Positions 33,610 to 43,171 of a DNA stretch of 64,000 nucleotides are shown here, piece by piece. The position numbers and the translations under genes were made by a program. The stretch comes from CAYPTB01 sp964413535. Its GTDB lineage: Bacteria; Planctomycetota; UBA1135; GCA-002686595. Position 1 is the first letter of the stretch. The number at the start of each line of letters is the position of its first letter. Location: contig CAYPTB010000049.1 of the NCBI GenBank assembly GCA_964413535.1, forward strand, positions 12,638 through 76,637, written 5' to 3'. The notes beneath the pieces are model-generated. The model was not told the origin of the DNA and did not search any database. It saw nothing but the letters and a program-made list of their open reading frames with translations.

Positions 33610-35721
33610 TCAGCCCTTCACCTTCGCCTCGAGCTCCGCGAGTAGCTCCGCCGCGCCGCCCAGCGTCGGGTCGAGCTCGAGCGCCTTCTTGCACGCTTCG
33701 ACGCCGACCTGCGGCGACGGCGTGAAACCGTAGAAGCGCGCCCGCAGGAACCACACGAGCGCATTCTCCGGCTCCAGGTCCGTCGCCTCGTCCATGGTCC
33801 GCTGAGCCTCGTCGTAGCGCTGGTTCGTGGCAAAGGCGTTCGCGAGCATCGCGCGCACGAAGCCCGAGCGCGGGCGCAGCGCGACGGCGACCGACATGTG
33901 GTGCAGCAGCTTCTCGGCGGCCGGACGCGACGCGTCGGGGCCGTTCGCCATCGTCTCCGCCACTCGCATGAACTCGAGCGCACCGACGAGGAAGTGCACG
34001 CGGAACGAGCCCGGGTCGCGCTCGAGCGCGCGCTCGAGCACGCGCCCTGCGTCGTCGAGTCGCCCGGGGACGAGGAGCAGTGCGCCTGCGACGCGGTAGA
34101 GCTCTTCGGAGCTCTTGCCCGCGAGCGCCTCGTCCGTGACGAGCGCGTCGAAGACGTCGACGCCCTCCGCGCTCCAGCGCTCCTCCGCCACGGCGAGCTC
34201 GGCCCAGCTCGCCTCGGGGAACGCGGCGAGCACCGCGAGCGCGCTCGAGCGCGAACCCGTCGCCTCCGGGGAAGGATCGGACTCCGCGATCGAGGCCAGG
34301 TTCTCGAGCGAACTCTGCACGACCGGCCACAGCTCTGCGTTCCGCGCGCGGAGCGCCGCGAGGCGCTCGATCGAGCCCTCGACGTCGCGCTCGAGATCGG
34401 CGCCGAAGGCGCGGAAGGCCGCCAGGAATCGCGGCCGCAGCGCGGACACCGTCTTCACGTCTCGCAGGCCGATCCAGAGCGTTCCCATCAGCATGTCGAG
34501 CTCGTCGAGCTCGTCGGAGAGCGCGCGGTCCGCCCGCACCTGTACGAGCGCGGAGCGCGCGGTGTCCGCCACCGCCCGGGCCTCCTCGGCCAGGGCTCGC
34601 TCGCGATCGGCCACCGCGCGTGCTTCCACGGCTTCGGCGCGCTCGCGGTCGGCCACTGCGCGCGCCTGCTCCGCCTCGGCGCGCAGCCCGGCCTCGACGT
34701 CGGCCCGTCCCGCGGCACCCGCGCCGTAGGCGCCGAGCGCGACGGCCGCGACGGCGAGCAGGAGGATCGCCGCACCGCTCGCCGCGAGCGCGGGGTTGCG
34801 CTGCGCCCAGCGCGCGAGCCGCTCGAAGCGACCGGCGGGCCGCGCGCGGATCGGCTCGTTCGCGCGCCAGCGCCGCAGGTCCTCCGCGAGGTCGAGCGCC
34901 GTCTGGTAGCGCCGGTCGCGCTCCTTCGCCGTCGCGGTCTCGAGGATCGTCGCGAAGTCGCGATCGATCGCGCGGTTCGCGCGGCGTGGATCGGGCGGCT
35001 CCGCGGTGAGGATCGTCTGGAACAGCGCCTCGCGCGTCGCCGCCGCGAACGGATGCGCGAGCGTGGCGGCCTCGTACAGCGCGACGCCGAGCGACCAGAC
35101 GTCGCTGCGGCGGTCGGGGCGCGCGCGGTTCGTCATCTGCTCCGGGCTCATGTAGGCCGGCGTTCCGGACGCCTCGCCCGTGAGGCTCTGCCCCGCCCCG
35201 TCGTCCTCGCGCGCGAGCCCGAAGTCGAGGATCACCGGCTCGCCCTCCGGCGTCACCATCAGGTTCGCGGGCTTCACGTCGCGGTGGACGATGCCCGCCT
35301 CGTGCGCGAGGTGCAGGGCCCGCGCGCAAGTCTCGACGAAGCGCGCGAGCTCGCGCAACGCTTCGGCACGGGGCGGCTCATCTCCAGTTTCGCGCGCAAC
35401 GGCGAGCCGCCGCGCGAGCGTCTCCCCGGCGACGTAGCGCATCGCGATGTAGGGCGTGCCGCGGTCGAGATCGGCTTCCAGCACGCCGCAGATCGCCGGG
35501 TGCTCCAAGCGCGCCGTGACCTCCGCCTCGCGGCGAAAGCGCCGCATGGCCTCCTCGCCGCCCGGACCCAGGTGGGGCAGCACCTTGAGCGCGACCTGCC
35601 GTCCGATGCGCGAGTCCTCCGCGAGCCACACGATCGCCTGCCCCCCGCGCCCGAGCTCGCGCAGCGTCCGATAGGCGCCGATCTGCTGCGAGTCGCTCGT
35701 CGAAGGGGTGGGGGAGGTCAT
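33610..35721 (-). CDS. Ser/Thr protein kinase with membrane span, coiled coil and TPR tail
   Basis: 703 residues. The kinase domain (about 16-290) has GRGGQA at 24-29, the VALK lysine at 46, HRDVKPAN at 146-153, DFG at 166-168 and GTPAYMSPEQ at 186-195. One membrane span lies at about 311-333. A repeated coiled coil follows (345-390) with three copies of ARAVAD[RT]-type units. The C-terminal 270 residues form TPR-like helices ('ALERDPGSFRVHFLVGALEF', 'LLHHMSVAVALRPRSGFVRA', 'ATNQRYDEAQRTMDEATDLE'). This is the common Planctomycetota kinase architecture, with the TPR part outside the membrane as a likely interaction surface. It is divergent from the secreted protein at 35957. Confidence 0.93.
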   Translation of the reverse strand: MTSPTPSTSDSQQIGAYRTLRELGRGGQAIVWLAEDSRIGRQVALKVLPHLGPGGEEAMRRFRREAEVTARLEHPAICGVLEADLDRGTPYIAMRYVAGETLARRLAVARETGDEPPRAEALRELARFVETCARALHLAHEAGIVHRDVKPANLMVTPEGEPVILDFGLAREDDGAGQSLTGEASGTPAYMSPEQMTNRARPDRRSDVWSLGVALYEAATLAHPFAAATREALFQTILTAEPPDPRRANRAIDRDFATILETATAKERDRRYQTALDLAEDLRRWRANEPIRARPAGRFERLARWAQRNPALAASGAAILLLAVAAVALGAYGAGAAGRADVEAGLRAEAEQARAVADRERAEAVEARAVADRERALAEEARAVADTARSALVQVRADRALSDELDELDMLMGTLWIGLRDVKTVSALRPRFLAAFRAFGADLERDVEGSIERLAALRARNAELWPVVQSSLENLASIAESDPSPEATGSRSSALAVLAAFPEASWAELAVAEERWSAEGVDVFDALVTDEALAGKSSEELYRVAGALLLVPGRLDDAGRVLERALERDPGSFRVHFLVGALEFMRVAETMANGPDASRPAAEKLLHHMSVAVALRPRSGFVRAMLANAFATNQRYDEAQRTMDEATDLEPENALVWFLRARFYGFTPSPQVGVEACKKALELDPTLGGAAELLAELEAKVKG

Positions 35722-35956
35722 CCGAGAGTGAGTGCCTGCAAGTCGAGCTCTCCTGCGCGGATTCTACGCAGGTCGCGATCGGTCGAGCCCGCCCGCGGCA
35801 GGCGATCCGCGCGGCGCGTGCCATCGATGAGGCCCGAACCTTCCGGCGGGGGCCGACCCTCCCGCTCGCGTGCGTTCGCTACCTTGGTGAGAGGATCCGG
35901 TCTGCGAGCCCGCGCTTCGATCGGCGAAGGCTCCCCGTCGAATCCTGCCTTTCCCG

Positions 35957-37534
35957 ATGTCGACGCCATCCAGCGCACGAGGACCGGTGAGGCGAGGCCC
36001 GCTCCTTGGCGGCTTCGCAGTCTCGATCGCGGTCCTCACGGCCAACGCCGTGGCGCAGGACGCAGGCAAGCTCCCGGCGACGACGCCGCCGGCGAGCCGA
36101 CTGCTCGACGCGCGCTTCGAGGCGACTGCGCTGCTCGAGCCGCCGTTCTCGCCCGAGGCCCTTCACGGGCTGGCCCTCAGGAGATTGGCCGACGGCGAGC
36201 TCGCGATCGCCGCCCGAGCCTTGGATGAGCTCGTGGCCGAGACCGCGGACGGAGACGCCGCGCGGCCGTTGCTCGAGCGCGACCGAGGTCGCGCCCACGC
36301 GCTGATCGAACTGCGCAATGCGTTCTTCGCGCGCTGTCGCGACGACGGCGTGAAGCTGCGCGTCGAGATCGACGGACGCACTCGCGTAGCGACGATCCAG
36401 AGCGTCGACGCCGACGGTCTCACGCTCGCGCTCGCGAAGGGCGAGACGACTGGCATGGCCTTCGACGAGCTCGGCATCGAGGCGCTCGTGAAGGTGTGCG
36501 AGGAGCAGAAACTCGAGCTCGGTTCTCCCGCGACGCACGCGCTCGCGCAGTTCCTCGCCGGGCGCAAGAACTGGAAGCGCGCCGCGGGCGGGACCTCTCC
36601 CGCGGAGCTGGCACTCCTCGAGGACGAGGGCGCCCTGACGCGATTGCTGGCCCTGGGCTCCACGGTGGCCGAAATCGAGAAGCTCGCGCGCATCCCCGTC
36701 GAGACGGCCGCTCTCGACACCGCCCAACGCGCGCTCGCGACCCTGCAGGAGCTGTGGAAGACGGAAGCGGGCGCGGACCTCGTGGCGGAGCGCGCGGCGG
36801 CCCTGCGCCAGCTCGCGATCCAAATGCTCGGCCGCTCGTTCACCCTGCGCGGACTCTCCGATCCGTACTGGGACGAGCGGATTCGCGGCCGGTTCGAGGG
36901 CCGGGAGAGCGGCCGCGCGCGCATCACTTGGACGTTCGACGGTCCCGAGGAACTCGAGGATTGGACCGTCCTGTCCCAGCCAGATCCCTACGGGATCGAC
37001 CTCGCGACGCCCGACGACGAGGCTCGCCTGACCGTCGAGGACGACGCGCTCCGTGCATCGGGCAAGCACTACCTGCGCAGTGCTCTCCAATTCGTCGCTC
37101 CGATCTCGCTCACGTGGCGCGTCGTCTACACGGATCCGAGCGCTCCCGGAGAGCCGGAGAAATTCACGCTGCTCCAGGTGATCCTCGGCGAGCGCGGGAA
37201 TCGCATCGTCGCCGGCAATGCGGACGACCTGGTGTCCGTCGACGAAGGGCAGCTCACTCGCGACCAGGACACGCGGCGGTACCGTTTCCACACGCCCTAC
37301 ACGATCGTGCTCGAGCACGACGGAACGAAGGCCGAGCTCTCGCTGACCTCGCACCGAACGCTGACCGTGCCGGGCTTCGGCGCCGACAGCGGCTACGTCA
37401 GCTTGTACTTCTTCACCGACGCCGGGCTTCGGCTCGAGGAGTTCTGCATCGACGGGGTGATCGCACCCGCGAGCTTCCTCGCGTGGCAGGACGATTGGAT
37501 CGAGAGCGAGCTCGCGAGGCTCATGACGCGGTGA
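35957..37534 (+). CDS. Exported hypothetical protein, 525 aa
   Basis: The N-terminus 'RRGPLLGGFAVSIAVLTANA' plus 'VAQDAG' looks like a signal peptide with an AxA-type cleavage site. Residues about 60-320 are helical and carry 'ELAIAARALDELVAETADGD' (TPR-like) and a small beta insert ('LRVEIDGRTRVATIQSVDAD'). The last 200 residues are beta-rich ('RARITWTFDGPEELEDWTVL', 'HYLRSALQFVAPISLTWRVV', 'GYVSLYFFTDAGLRLEEFCI') and resemble a concanavalin/laminin-G-like jelly roll, a common Planctomycetota surface fold. No catalytic residues are recognised. The gene is divergent from the TPR kinase, sharing a 235-base upstream region. Confidence 0.75.
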   Translation: MSTPSSARGPVRRGPLLGGFAVSIAVLTANAVAQDAGKLPATTPPASRLLDARFEATALLEPPFSPEALHGLALRRLADGELAIAARALDELVAETADGDAARPLLERDRGRAHALIELRNAFFARCRDDGVKLRVEIDGRTRVATIQSVDADGLTLALAKGETTGMAFDELGIEALVKVCEEQKLELGSPATHALAQFLAGRKNWKRAAGGTSPAELALLEDEGALTRLLALGSTVAEIEKLARIPVETAALDTAQRALATLQELWKTEAGADLVAERAAALRQLAIQMLGRSFTLRGLSDPYWDERIRGRFEGRESGRARITWTFDGPEELEDWTVLSQPDPYGIDLATPDDEARLTVEDDALRASGKHYLRSALQFVAPISLTWRVVYTDPSAPGEPEKFTLLQVILGERGNRIVAGNADDLVSVDEGQLTRDQDTRRYRFHTPYTIVLEHDGTKAELSLTSHRTLTVPGFGADSGYVSLYFFTDAGLRLEEFCIDGVIAPASFLAWQDDWIESELARLMTR

Positions 37535-37592
37535 AGGACGAAGGAGCCGGCCGCGCGACGAAGGGGCGTTCACCGTCGGTGAGTGCGCGCGC

Positions 37593-39452
37593 ATGAGACC
37601 GGAGCCCACCCGACCCGAGCTCGCATGGCGGGAGTTCGTCGCCGCGCGCGCCGCCACCGAGCCGTTTGCGAGCCATTGGAATGCGTTCGGCGAGCTCTCC
37701 GCGGCTCAGCCCGAGCACCTGCCGTTGCGCACGTGGTGGCCGGGGGGCGGCTCGGTGCTGGAGGACTTCGCGCGCACGCACGGATGCGCGGACGCCGACG
37801 CGCTGCACGCCTGGTCGTGCCGTGAGCGCGGCGAGTTCTGGCGCGCGGCGCTCGCTTGGACGGGCCTCGAGGTAGCGGGCAGGGTTCTCGCGACGGACGC
37901 CGCCGGCCGCGCGCGCTGGCTGCCGGACGATCGCGTCGACCTCGTCGGGCTCGCGCTCGGCGGCGACCGCGAGCGGCGCGCGATCGTGTTCGGCCGCGAG
38001 GGGAGCGCGGAGCTCGAGACGTGGTCCGTCGGGCGGCTCGACGACCTCGCGCGGCGCATCGCGGCCGGGCTCGCGCGGCAGGGCCTCGCGGCGGGCGACG
38101 CCGTCGCGCTGTGCATGCCGCTCACGCCCGAGTGCGTCGCCGCCTGCCTCGCAATCGTGGGGAGCGGCCTCGCGTGCGTGTCGGTCGCCGAGTCGCTCTC
38201 GGAGTCCGAGATCGCGAAGCGCGTCGCGCTCGCCGGCGCGAAGCTCGTCATCACGGTGGACGACACGATCCGCGGCGGCAAGCGCATCCCGATCGCCGAG
38301 CGCGTCGCGGTGGACGCGCCCGTCGTGCGCGTCGGGGACGAGACGTGGCGCTCGTGGACGTCCGGAGGCGGCGCGACGATCGGCGGCGAGCGCGAGCCGA
38401 AGCGCGCGAGCCACGTGCTCTTCTCCTCCGGGACGACGGGCGACCCGAAGGCCATCCCCTGGACGCAGCTCACGCCCTTCAAGTGCGCCGTCGACGCCCA
38501 CCTGCACCTCGACGTGCGACGCGGCGACCTCGTGTGCTGGCCGACGAGCATGGGCTGGATGATGGGGCCGTGGCTCGTGTACGCGGCGCTCCTGAACGGC
38601 GCCGCGCTGGCGCTGTTCGAGGGCGCGCCAACGAGCACGGACTTCATCGAGTTCACGGAGCGCGCCGGCGTGACGGTCCAGGGCGTCGTGCCGTCGCTCG
38701 TCGCGGCCTGGCTCGACCGCGAGCCGCGCTTCGCGCCGCGCCTGCGCCTCTTCGCGTCGACCGGCGAGGCGTCGAATCCGCGCGACTACCTGTGGCTCGC
38801 GAGCCGCACGGGGTACCGCGCGCCGGTCGTCGAGTACTGCGGCGGCACCGAGATCGGTGGCGCGTACCTGACGGGGAGCCTCGCGCTGCCCGCGTCGCCC
38901 GGCGCCTTCGCGATGCCGGCCCTCGGCCTCGACTTCGTGGTCCTCGACGACGACGGCGCGGAGGTGCCGGTCGGCGGATTCGGCGAGGTGTTCCTCGAGC
39001 CGCCGGCCATCGGCCTCTCGCAGTCCTTGCTCCACGGCGATCACGACGCCTGCTACGAGGCCGGCTGTCCGCGCGTGGCGGACCGCGGGCCGCTGCGCCG
39101 CCACGGCGACCTCGTGCGGCGCCTCGCCGGCGGCATGTTCCGCGCCGAGGGCCGCGCCGACGACACGATGAACCTCGGCGGCATCAAGGTCAGCTCCGCG
39201 GAGATCGAGGCCGTGCTCGGGACGCACGAGAGGATCGTCGAGTGCGCCGCAGTCGCGCGCCGCCGGCACGGCCGCGACGAGCTCGTCGTCTTCGTCGTGG
39301 GCGACGCGCCCGAGCCGCGCGAGCTCGACCGCCTGCTGCGCGAGCGCCTGAGCCCGCTGTTCCGCGTAGCCGAGGTCCGCCCGATCGCCGCGCTCCCGCG
39401 CACGCCGTCGAACAAGGTCGTGCGCCGCGCCCTGCGCGACCGGCTCGAATAG
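37593..39452 (+). CDS. Acyl-CoA synthetase / AMP-forming ligase (acetoacetyl-CoA-synthetase-like)
   Basis: 619 residues with an acetyl-CoA-synthetase-type N-terminal segment ('DALHAWSCRERGEFWRAAL'), then the ANL fold: the P-loop 'LFSSGTTGDPKAIPWT', 'MGWMMGPWLVYAALLNGAAL', the A5-like 'VEYCGGTEIGGAYLTG', the hinge region 'RHGDLVRRLAGGMFRAEGRA', 'NLGGIKVSSAEIEAVL' and the C-terminal Lys in 'PRTPSNKVVRRALRDRL'. It activates a carboxylic acid as acyl-AMP and transfers it to CoA. The substrate is unknown. It faces, convergently, an acyltransferase and a fused E1 gene; the three could form one acyl-supply pathway. Confidence 0.9.
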   Translation: MRPEPTRPELAWREFVAARAATEPFASHWNAFGELSAAQPEHLPLRTWWPGGGSVLEDFARTHGCADADALHAWSCRERGEFWRAALAWTGLEVAGRVLATDAAGRARWLPDDRVDLVGLALGGDRERRAIVFGREGSAELETWSVGRLDDLARRIAAGLARQGLAAGDAVALCMPLTPECVAACLAIVGSGLACVSVAESLSESEIAKRVALAGAKLVITVDDTIRGGKRIPIAERVAVDAPVVRVGDETWRSWTSGGGATIGGEREPKRASHVLFSSGTTGDPKAIPWTQLTPFKCAVDAHLHLDVRRGDLVCWPTSMGWMMGPWLVYAALLNGAALALFEGAPTSTDFIEFTERAGVTVQGVVPSLVAAWLDREPRFAPRLRLFASTGEASNPRDYLWLASRTGYRAPVVEYCGGTEIGGAYLTGSLALPASPGAFAMPALGLDFVVLDDDGAEVPVGGFGEVFLEPPAIGLSQSLLHGDHDACYEAGCPRVADRGPLRRHGDLVRRLAGGMFRAEGRADDTMNLGGIKVSSAEIEAVLGTHERIVECAAVARRRHGRDELVVFVVGDAPEPRELDRLLRERLSPLFRVAEVRPIAALPRTPSNKVVRRALRDRLE

Positions 39453-39509
39453 CGCCGTCCGGTCTTCGGCACTCCATCGTCGACGGCGTCGATTCGGGGC
39501 CGCACGAGA

Positions 39510-39585
39510 ATCGGAGCGCGCCTTGCCATTCTCGATCTCCACGATCCACTGACGGCTGACACCGACCAGGCGAGCGGCGACATTC
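39510..39585 (-). pseudogene. Helix-turn-helix relic (HipB/XRE-like) in intergenic space
   Basis: Read on the minus strand, the gap between the ligase and acyltransferase genes encodes 'NVAARLVGVSRQWIVEIENG' followed by KARSD. This is the recognition-helix segment of HipB/XRE-type regulators ('LGVSRQWI-x-x-[LI]-E-x-G-K'). Both the first helix and the rest of the protein are missing, and no start is visible. It is likely the remains of an antitoxin or regulator gene. Confidence 0.45.
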
Positions 39586-39604
39586 AGGGAGGGGGGCAGC
39601 TCCT

Positions 39605-40687
39605 TCAGGGCTGCATCGAGCACACGAGCGGCCGCGCGCTCGACTGCATCGCCTCGAAGTCGGCGCGGGAGGTGACGCCGCGCCAGCGCTCGCCTACGAG
39701 GATCTGGCCGCACACGCCGCCGAGCGTGTTGCCGGGGCCGGGCAGCACGAGCTCGTCGGGCGCGTGCTCGCGCAGGACGACGCGCACGGAGTGCGTGAAG
39801 TCGTAGGGCTCGACGACCTGGCGGCCGAGCGTGTAGTCGCAGAGCTCCGCGAGGTCCGCCGACCAGGGCGTGAAGCGCGCGCCGCGGCCGTCGACGAGCG
39901 TCGCGCGCGGGCGCCGCCAGTCGAGGTTCGCGAGCCGCTCGCGCGCGCGCTCGGCGACCTCCAGGACGAGCGGCGTGTGGTAGGGACCGTGGCCGACGAG
40001 CTTGAAGGGATAGCGGTTCTTGCCGAGCTGCGCAGGCGGGAGCGCGCGCTGGAGGTGCGCGAGCCCGGCGTCGGACGCGGCGAGCACCGCGTAGCCGCCG
40101 AGAGCAATGGACGGGAAGGCCTGACCCTCGGAGCTTGCGATCGCCTCGTCCACGACACGCACGCGCTCGGGATCGACGCGCCAGTCCTCGCCGACGATCG
40201 GATGGATCATCTGGCCGCCGCCCACCACTTCTTCCTGCAGGAGCGCCATCTCCTGCACGAGGCGGAAGCCGTCGTCGAAGTCGAGCGCGCCGGCGACGGC
40301 GAGCGCGCTGTACCAGCCCATGGAGTTGCCCGCGACGGCGACGACGCGCGCTGCGCCTCGGGCGTCCGGTCGCGGCAGGACGTCGAGGCTCCAGCTCGCG
40401 CTGCCCGTGCCTCTCTTGCCAGGTCCGCTGTCGCCTCCCGTGTCGCCTGCGCATCGCGCGGCGTCGAGCAGGGTCACGAGCCAGATCAGGGGCGACACGT
40501 TCGCCGGCCGCAGGTGCACGTCCGGCCGGAACTTCTGGGCCGCGTCGAGCTCCGTGAGCGGCGCGAGCTCGTACCGCGCGCGCAGCTCGTCCGCGCGCCG
40601 CACGAAGGGATGATCCGCCGGCAGCGAGCGCAGCGTCTTCTCGGTGTACGAGCCGCGGCCCGCGCACAGGATCGCAATACGCTTCAT
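39605..40687 (-). CDS. Malonyl-CoA:ACP-transacylase-like acyltransferase
   Basis: 360 residues from the ATG at 40687, which overlaps the stop of the fused E1 gene (ATGA). The acyltransferase nucleophile motif G-x-S-x-G is in 'VVAVAGNSMGWYSALAVAGA', and the family His region is in 'KLVGHGPYHTPLVLEVAERA'. 'GRGSYTEKTL' replaces the 'PGQGSQ' of FabD at the N-terminus, and the malonate-binding Arg position is not obvious, so the acyl substrate may differ from malonyl. It lies downstream of, and coupled to, a 2-oxoacid dehydrogenase-like E1 protein, which suggests that it loads the acyl product onto a carrier. No carrier protein or ketosynthase gene is in the window. Confidence 0.82.
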   Translation of the reverse strand: MKRIAILCAGRGSYTEKTLRSLPADHPFVRRADELRARYELAPLTELDAAQKFRPDVHLRPANVSPLIWLVTLLDAARCAGDTGGDSGPGKRGTGSASWSLDVLPRPDARGAARVVAVAGNSMGWYSALAVAGALDFDDGFRLVQEMALLQEEVVGGGQMIHPIVGEDWRVDPERVRVVDEAIASSEGQAFPSIALGGYAVLAASDAGLAHLQRALPPAQLGKNRYPFKLVGHGPYHTPLVLEVAERARERLANLDWRRPRATLVDGRGARFTPWSADLAELCDYTLGRQVVEPYDFTHSVRVVLREHAPDELVLPGPGNTLGGVCGQILVGERWRGVTSRADFEAMQSSARPLVCSMQP

Positions 40688-43023
40688 GCAGAGAGCTCCC
40701 GCGCTCCCGCGACGATGTCCGCGACGCTCACGAGCACCGTGTCGGCGGCGGGGCCGAGCGGGACGTAGCTGTCGGCTGCGCGCACGGAGCCCAGGCGGCC
40801 GGGATAGCGGCGCTCCGCGAGGTGCGCCACGAGCGCGTCGGCCGGGCCGCCGCCCGTCGCGCGGCACTCGTCGACGACCAGCGTCGCCCGGCACGTGCGC
40901 GCGTGGCGCTCGAACGCCTCGAAGGGCAGCGGCGCGAGCCAGCGCAGGTCGAGCACGCGCGCGCGGATCCCGTGCTCGCGCTCGAGCTCGCGTGCGGCGC
41001 GCAACGAGAGTCGCAGCCCGTTCGCGTAGCTCGCGATCAGGAGCTCCGTCGCGTCCGGCGCGTACAGGCCGACCTCGCCCGGCAGGAGCGCGCACGCCGG
41101 ATCGGCCACGGGCGGCGGATAGTCCGTGAGCCACAGCCCATCGCCGTCGTCGTACAGGTCGCGCTCGTGGTACAGCGCGATCGGCTCGAGGAACACGACC
41201 ACGCGCCCGCACGCCTTCGCGAGCGCCAGCGCGCCGCGCAGGAGGCGCGCGCCGTCGTCACCGCGCGACGGCGTCGCGATCGCGAGCCCGGGGATGTCGC
41301 GCAGCCCGCCGATCGAGTCGTCGTTGTGGAAGTGACCGCCGAAGCCCTTCTGGTACGCGAGGCCTGCGACGCGCACGACCATCGGGTTCGTGAACTGGCC
41401 GTTCGAGAAGAACGCGAGCGAGCACGCCTCGCCGCGCAGTTGGTCGACGGCGTTGTGCACGTAGGCCAAGTACTGGATCTCGGGCACGGGCAAGAGCCCG
41501 ACGTGCGCCGCTCCCTGCGCCACGCCGAGGATCGTCGTCTCGTCGAGCAGCGTGTCGAACACGCGTGCCGTGCCGAAGCGGCGCTGCAAGCCCGCCGTCA
41601 CGCCGTACACGCCGCCCTTCTTGCCGACGTCCTCGCCGAACACGATCGCCTCGGGCCGCCGCAGGAGCTCGTCCGCCAGCGCGGCGTTGACGTGCGCCGC
41701 GAGCGTGCGGCGCGCCGGCGAGCGCGACTCCTCCGGCAGCCCGCCGTCGAACAGCGCCGCGCGGTGCGTCGCGTCCACGGGCCGCGCGGCCTCGCGTGCG
41801 ACGGCCTGCGGATCGTAGGGCGCGAGCGGCGCCATGACCGCCGCGCGCGTGGTGAGCTTCGGGCGCGACGCCGCCTCGTCGCCGGCGGCGCGCACGCGCT
41901 CACGCGTGTCGGCCAGGAGCTCCGCGAGCTCGTCCGGGCTCGCCGCGCCGCTCTCCACCAGCCACATCGCGTTCGCGAGCAAGGGATCGCGCGCCTCGAT
42001 GGCCGCGACCTCCTCGTACGTGTGGTACGTGGTCTCGACGTCGCTGCCGGCGTGTCCCCACAGCCGCACGCAGTCGAGGTGCAGGAACGTGGGCGCGCGC
42101 GCGCGGCGGCAGTGCACGATCGCCGCCTCCACCGTATCCCACACCTCGTCGAGCGCGCCGCGCGCCTCGAAGTACGCGACGTGCGAGAGGTTCGCGAAGC
42201 GCTCGCGGATCCAGCCGCTCGGCGTAGCGACCGAGATGCCGATGCCGTTGTCCTCGCACACGAACAGGATCGGCGTCGGCCGCCCTCCGCGGAACGCGTA
42301 GCGTGCGGCGTTGATCGCGGTGAGCGCCGTCGCGTGGCTCGCCGACGCGTCGCCGAACGAGCAGCAGACGATCGCGTCGCGCGCGACGGGGAGCTCGACC
42401 CCCATGCGCTTCGCGCGCGGGATCGCGAACGCCGTCCCCACGGCCTTCGGCAGGTGCGACGCGATCGTGCTCGTCTGCGGCGGCACCCAAAGGCGTTTGC
42501 TGCCGAACACCTTGTGCCGCCCCTGCGCGATGGGATCGTCGGACGACGCCGTGAGCCCGAGCAGCGTGTCGAACACCGGCGTCTCGCCGCGCCCGCCGCG
42601 CCCGAGCGAGGCGCGCCGCGCGCGCGCGAGCATCAGCGCGCCCGAGCGGTAGTGCAGGAAGCACGGATCGTCGATCCGCAGGAGCGCGCCGATGGCCACG
42701 TTCTGCTCGTGCCCCGCGCTCGAGATCGTATAGAACGAGCGCCCGTCCTTCTTGAGCTCGCGCGCGACGACGTCGAGCGCGCGGCTCGCGGCTTGGTCCT
42801 CGAACAGCTCGACCGCCTTGCGCGCCGTGAGGCCCGAGCCCGCGCGCAGCGGCGCGTCCGGCGCGAGCCGCCGCGCCGCCGGCCGCGCCCCCGCGAGGTA
42901 CCGATCGAGGTTCGCCTCGACGACGACGACGCGGTTTTGGCTCTTGTCGACGATCACGGAAGAGGGCGCGCGTTCCGACGGCCAGGGACGGAAGAGACTC
43001 CGCGCACGAGCGCTCGGAGTCAA
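40684..43023 (-). CDS. Fused alpha-beta thiamine-diphosphate-dependent E1 (2-oxoacid dehydrogenase type)
   Basis: Up to 779 residues from a TTG at 43023; a GTG at 42957 is an alternative. The first half is an E1-alpha domain with the thiamine-diphosphate motif 'GDASASHATALTAINAA' to 'VCEDNGIGISV' (GDAS in place of GDGS), and 'SSAGHEQNVAIGALL'. The second half (from about residue 430) is E1-beta: 'VFGEDVGKKGGVYGVTAGLQ', 'DETTILGVAQGAAHVGLLPV' and 'FHNDDSIGGLRDIPGLAIAT'. It should decarboxylate a 2-oxo acid and pass the acyl group on. No E2 lipoyl or E3 gene is adjacent; instead an acyltransferase follows with an ATGA overlap, so the usual dehydrogenase complex is doubtful. Confidence 0.88.
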   Translation of the reverse strand: MTPSARARSLFRPWPSERAPSSVIVDKSQNRVVVVEANLDRYLAGARPAARRLAPDAPLRAGSGLTARKAVELFEDQAASRALDVVARELKKDGRSFYTISSAGHEQNVAIGALLRIDDPCFLHYRSGALMLARARRASLGRGGRGETPVFDTLLGLTASSDDPIAQGRHKVFGSKRLWVPPQTSTIASHLPKAVGTAFAIPRAKRMGVELPVARDAIVCCSFGDASASHATALTAINAARYAFRGGRPTPILFVCEDNGIGISVATPSGWIRERFANLSHVAYFEARGALDEVWDTVEAAIVHCRRARAPTFLHLDCVRLWGHAGSDVETTYHTYEEVAAIEARDPLLANAMWLVESGAASPDELAELLADTRERVRAAGDEAASRPKLTTRAAVMAPLAPYDPQAVAREAARPVDATHRAALFDGGLPEESRSPARRTLAAHVNAALADELLRRPEAIVFGEDVGKKGGVYGVTAGLQRRFGTARVFDTLLDETTILGVAQGAAHVGLLPVPEIQYLAYVHNAVDQLRGEACSLAFFSNGQFTNPMVVRVAGLAYQKGFGGHFHNDDSIGGLRDIPGLAIATPSRGDDGARLLRGALALAKACGRVVVFLEPIALYHERDLYDDGDGLWLTDYPPPVADPACALLPGEVGLYAPDATELLIASYANGLRLSLRAARELEREHGIRARVLDLRWLAPLPFEAFERHARTCRATLVVDECRATGGGPADALVAHLAERRYPGRLGSVRAADSYVPLGPAADTVLVSVADIVAGARELSA

Positions 43024-43171
43024 GCCGCCGCGGAGCGCGACGTTCGCCGAGCGGCCAGCGCAATGGGTCCGACGGGCTCGGCGCCAGGTCGCCTCGCAAT
43101 ACCCAGGCGAAAGCCGTTCGTCGGATCCACGAGAGTTGCGGTGCTCGTTCGACGAACGGGGAGTGCCCCGG

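Noticed and set aside
39605..40687. Acyltransferase considered as the fatty-acid FabD of the cell
   Set aside because: There are no fab neighbours, the N-terminal motif is altered and it is coupled to an E1 enzyme. A specialised role is more likely.
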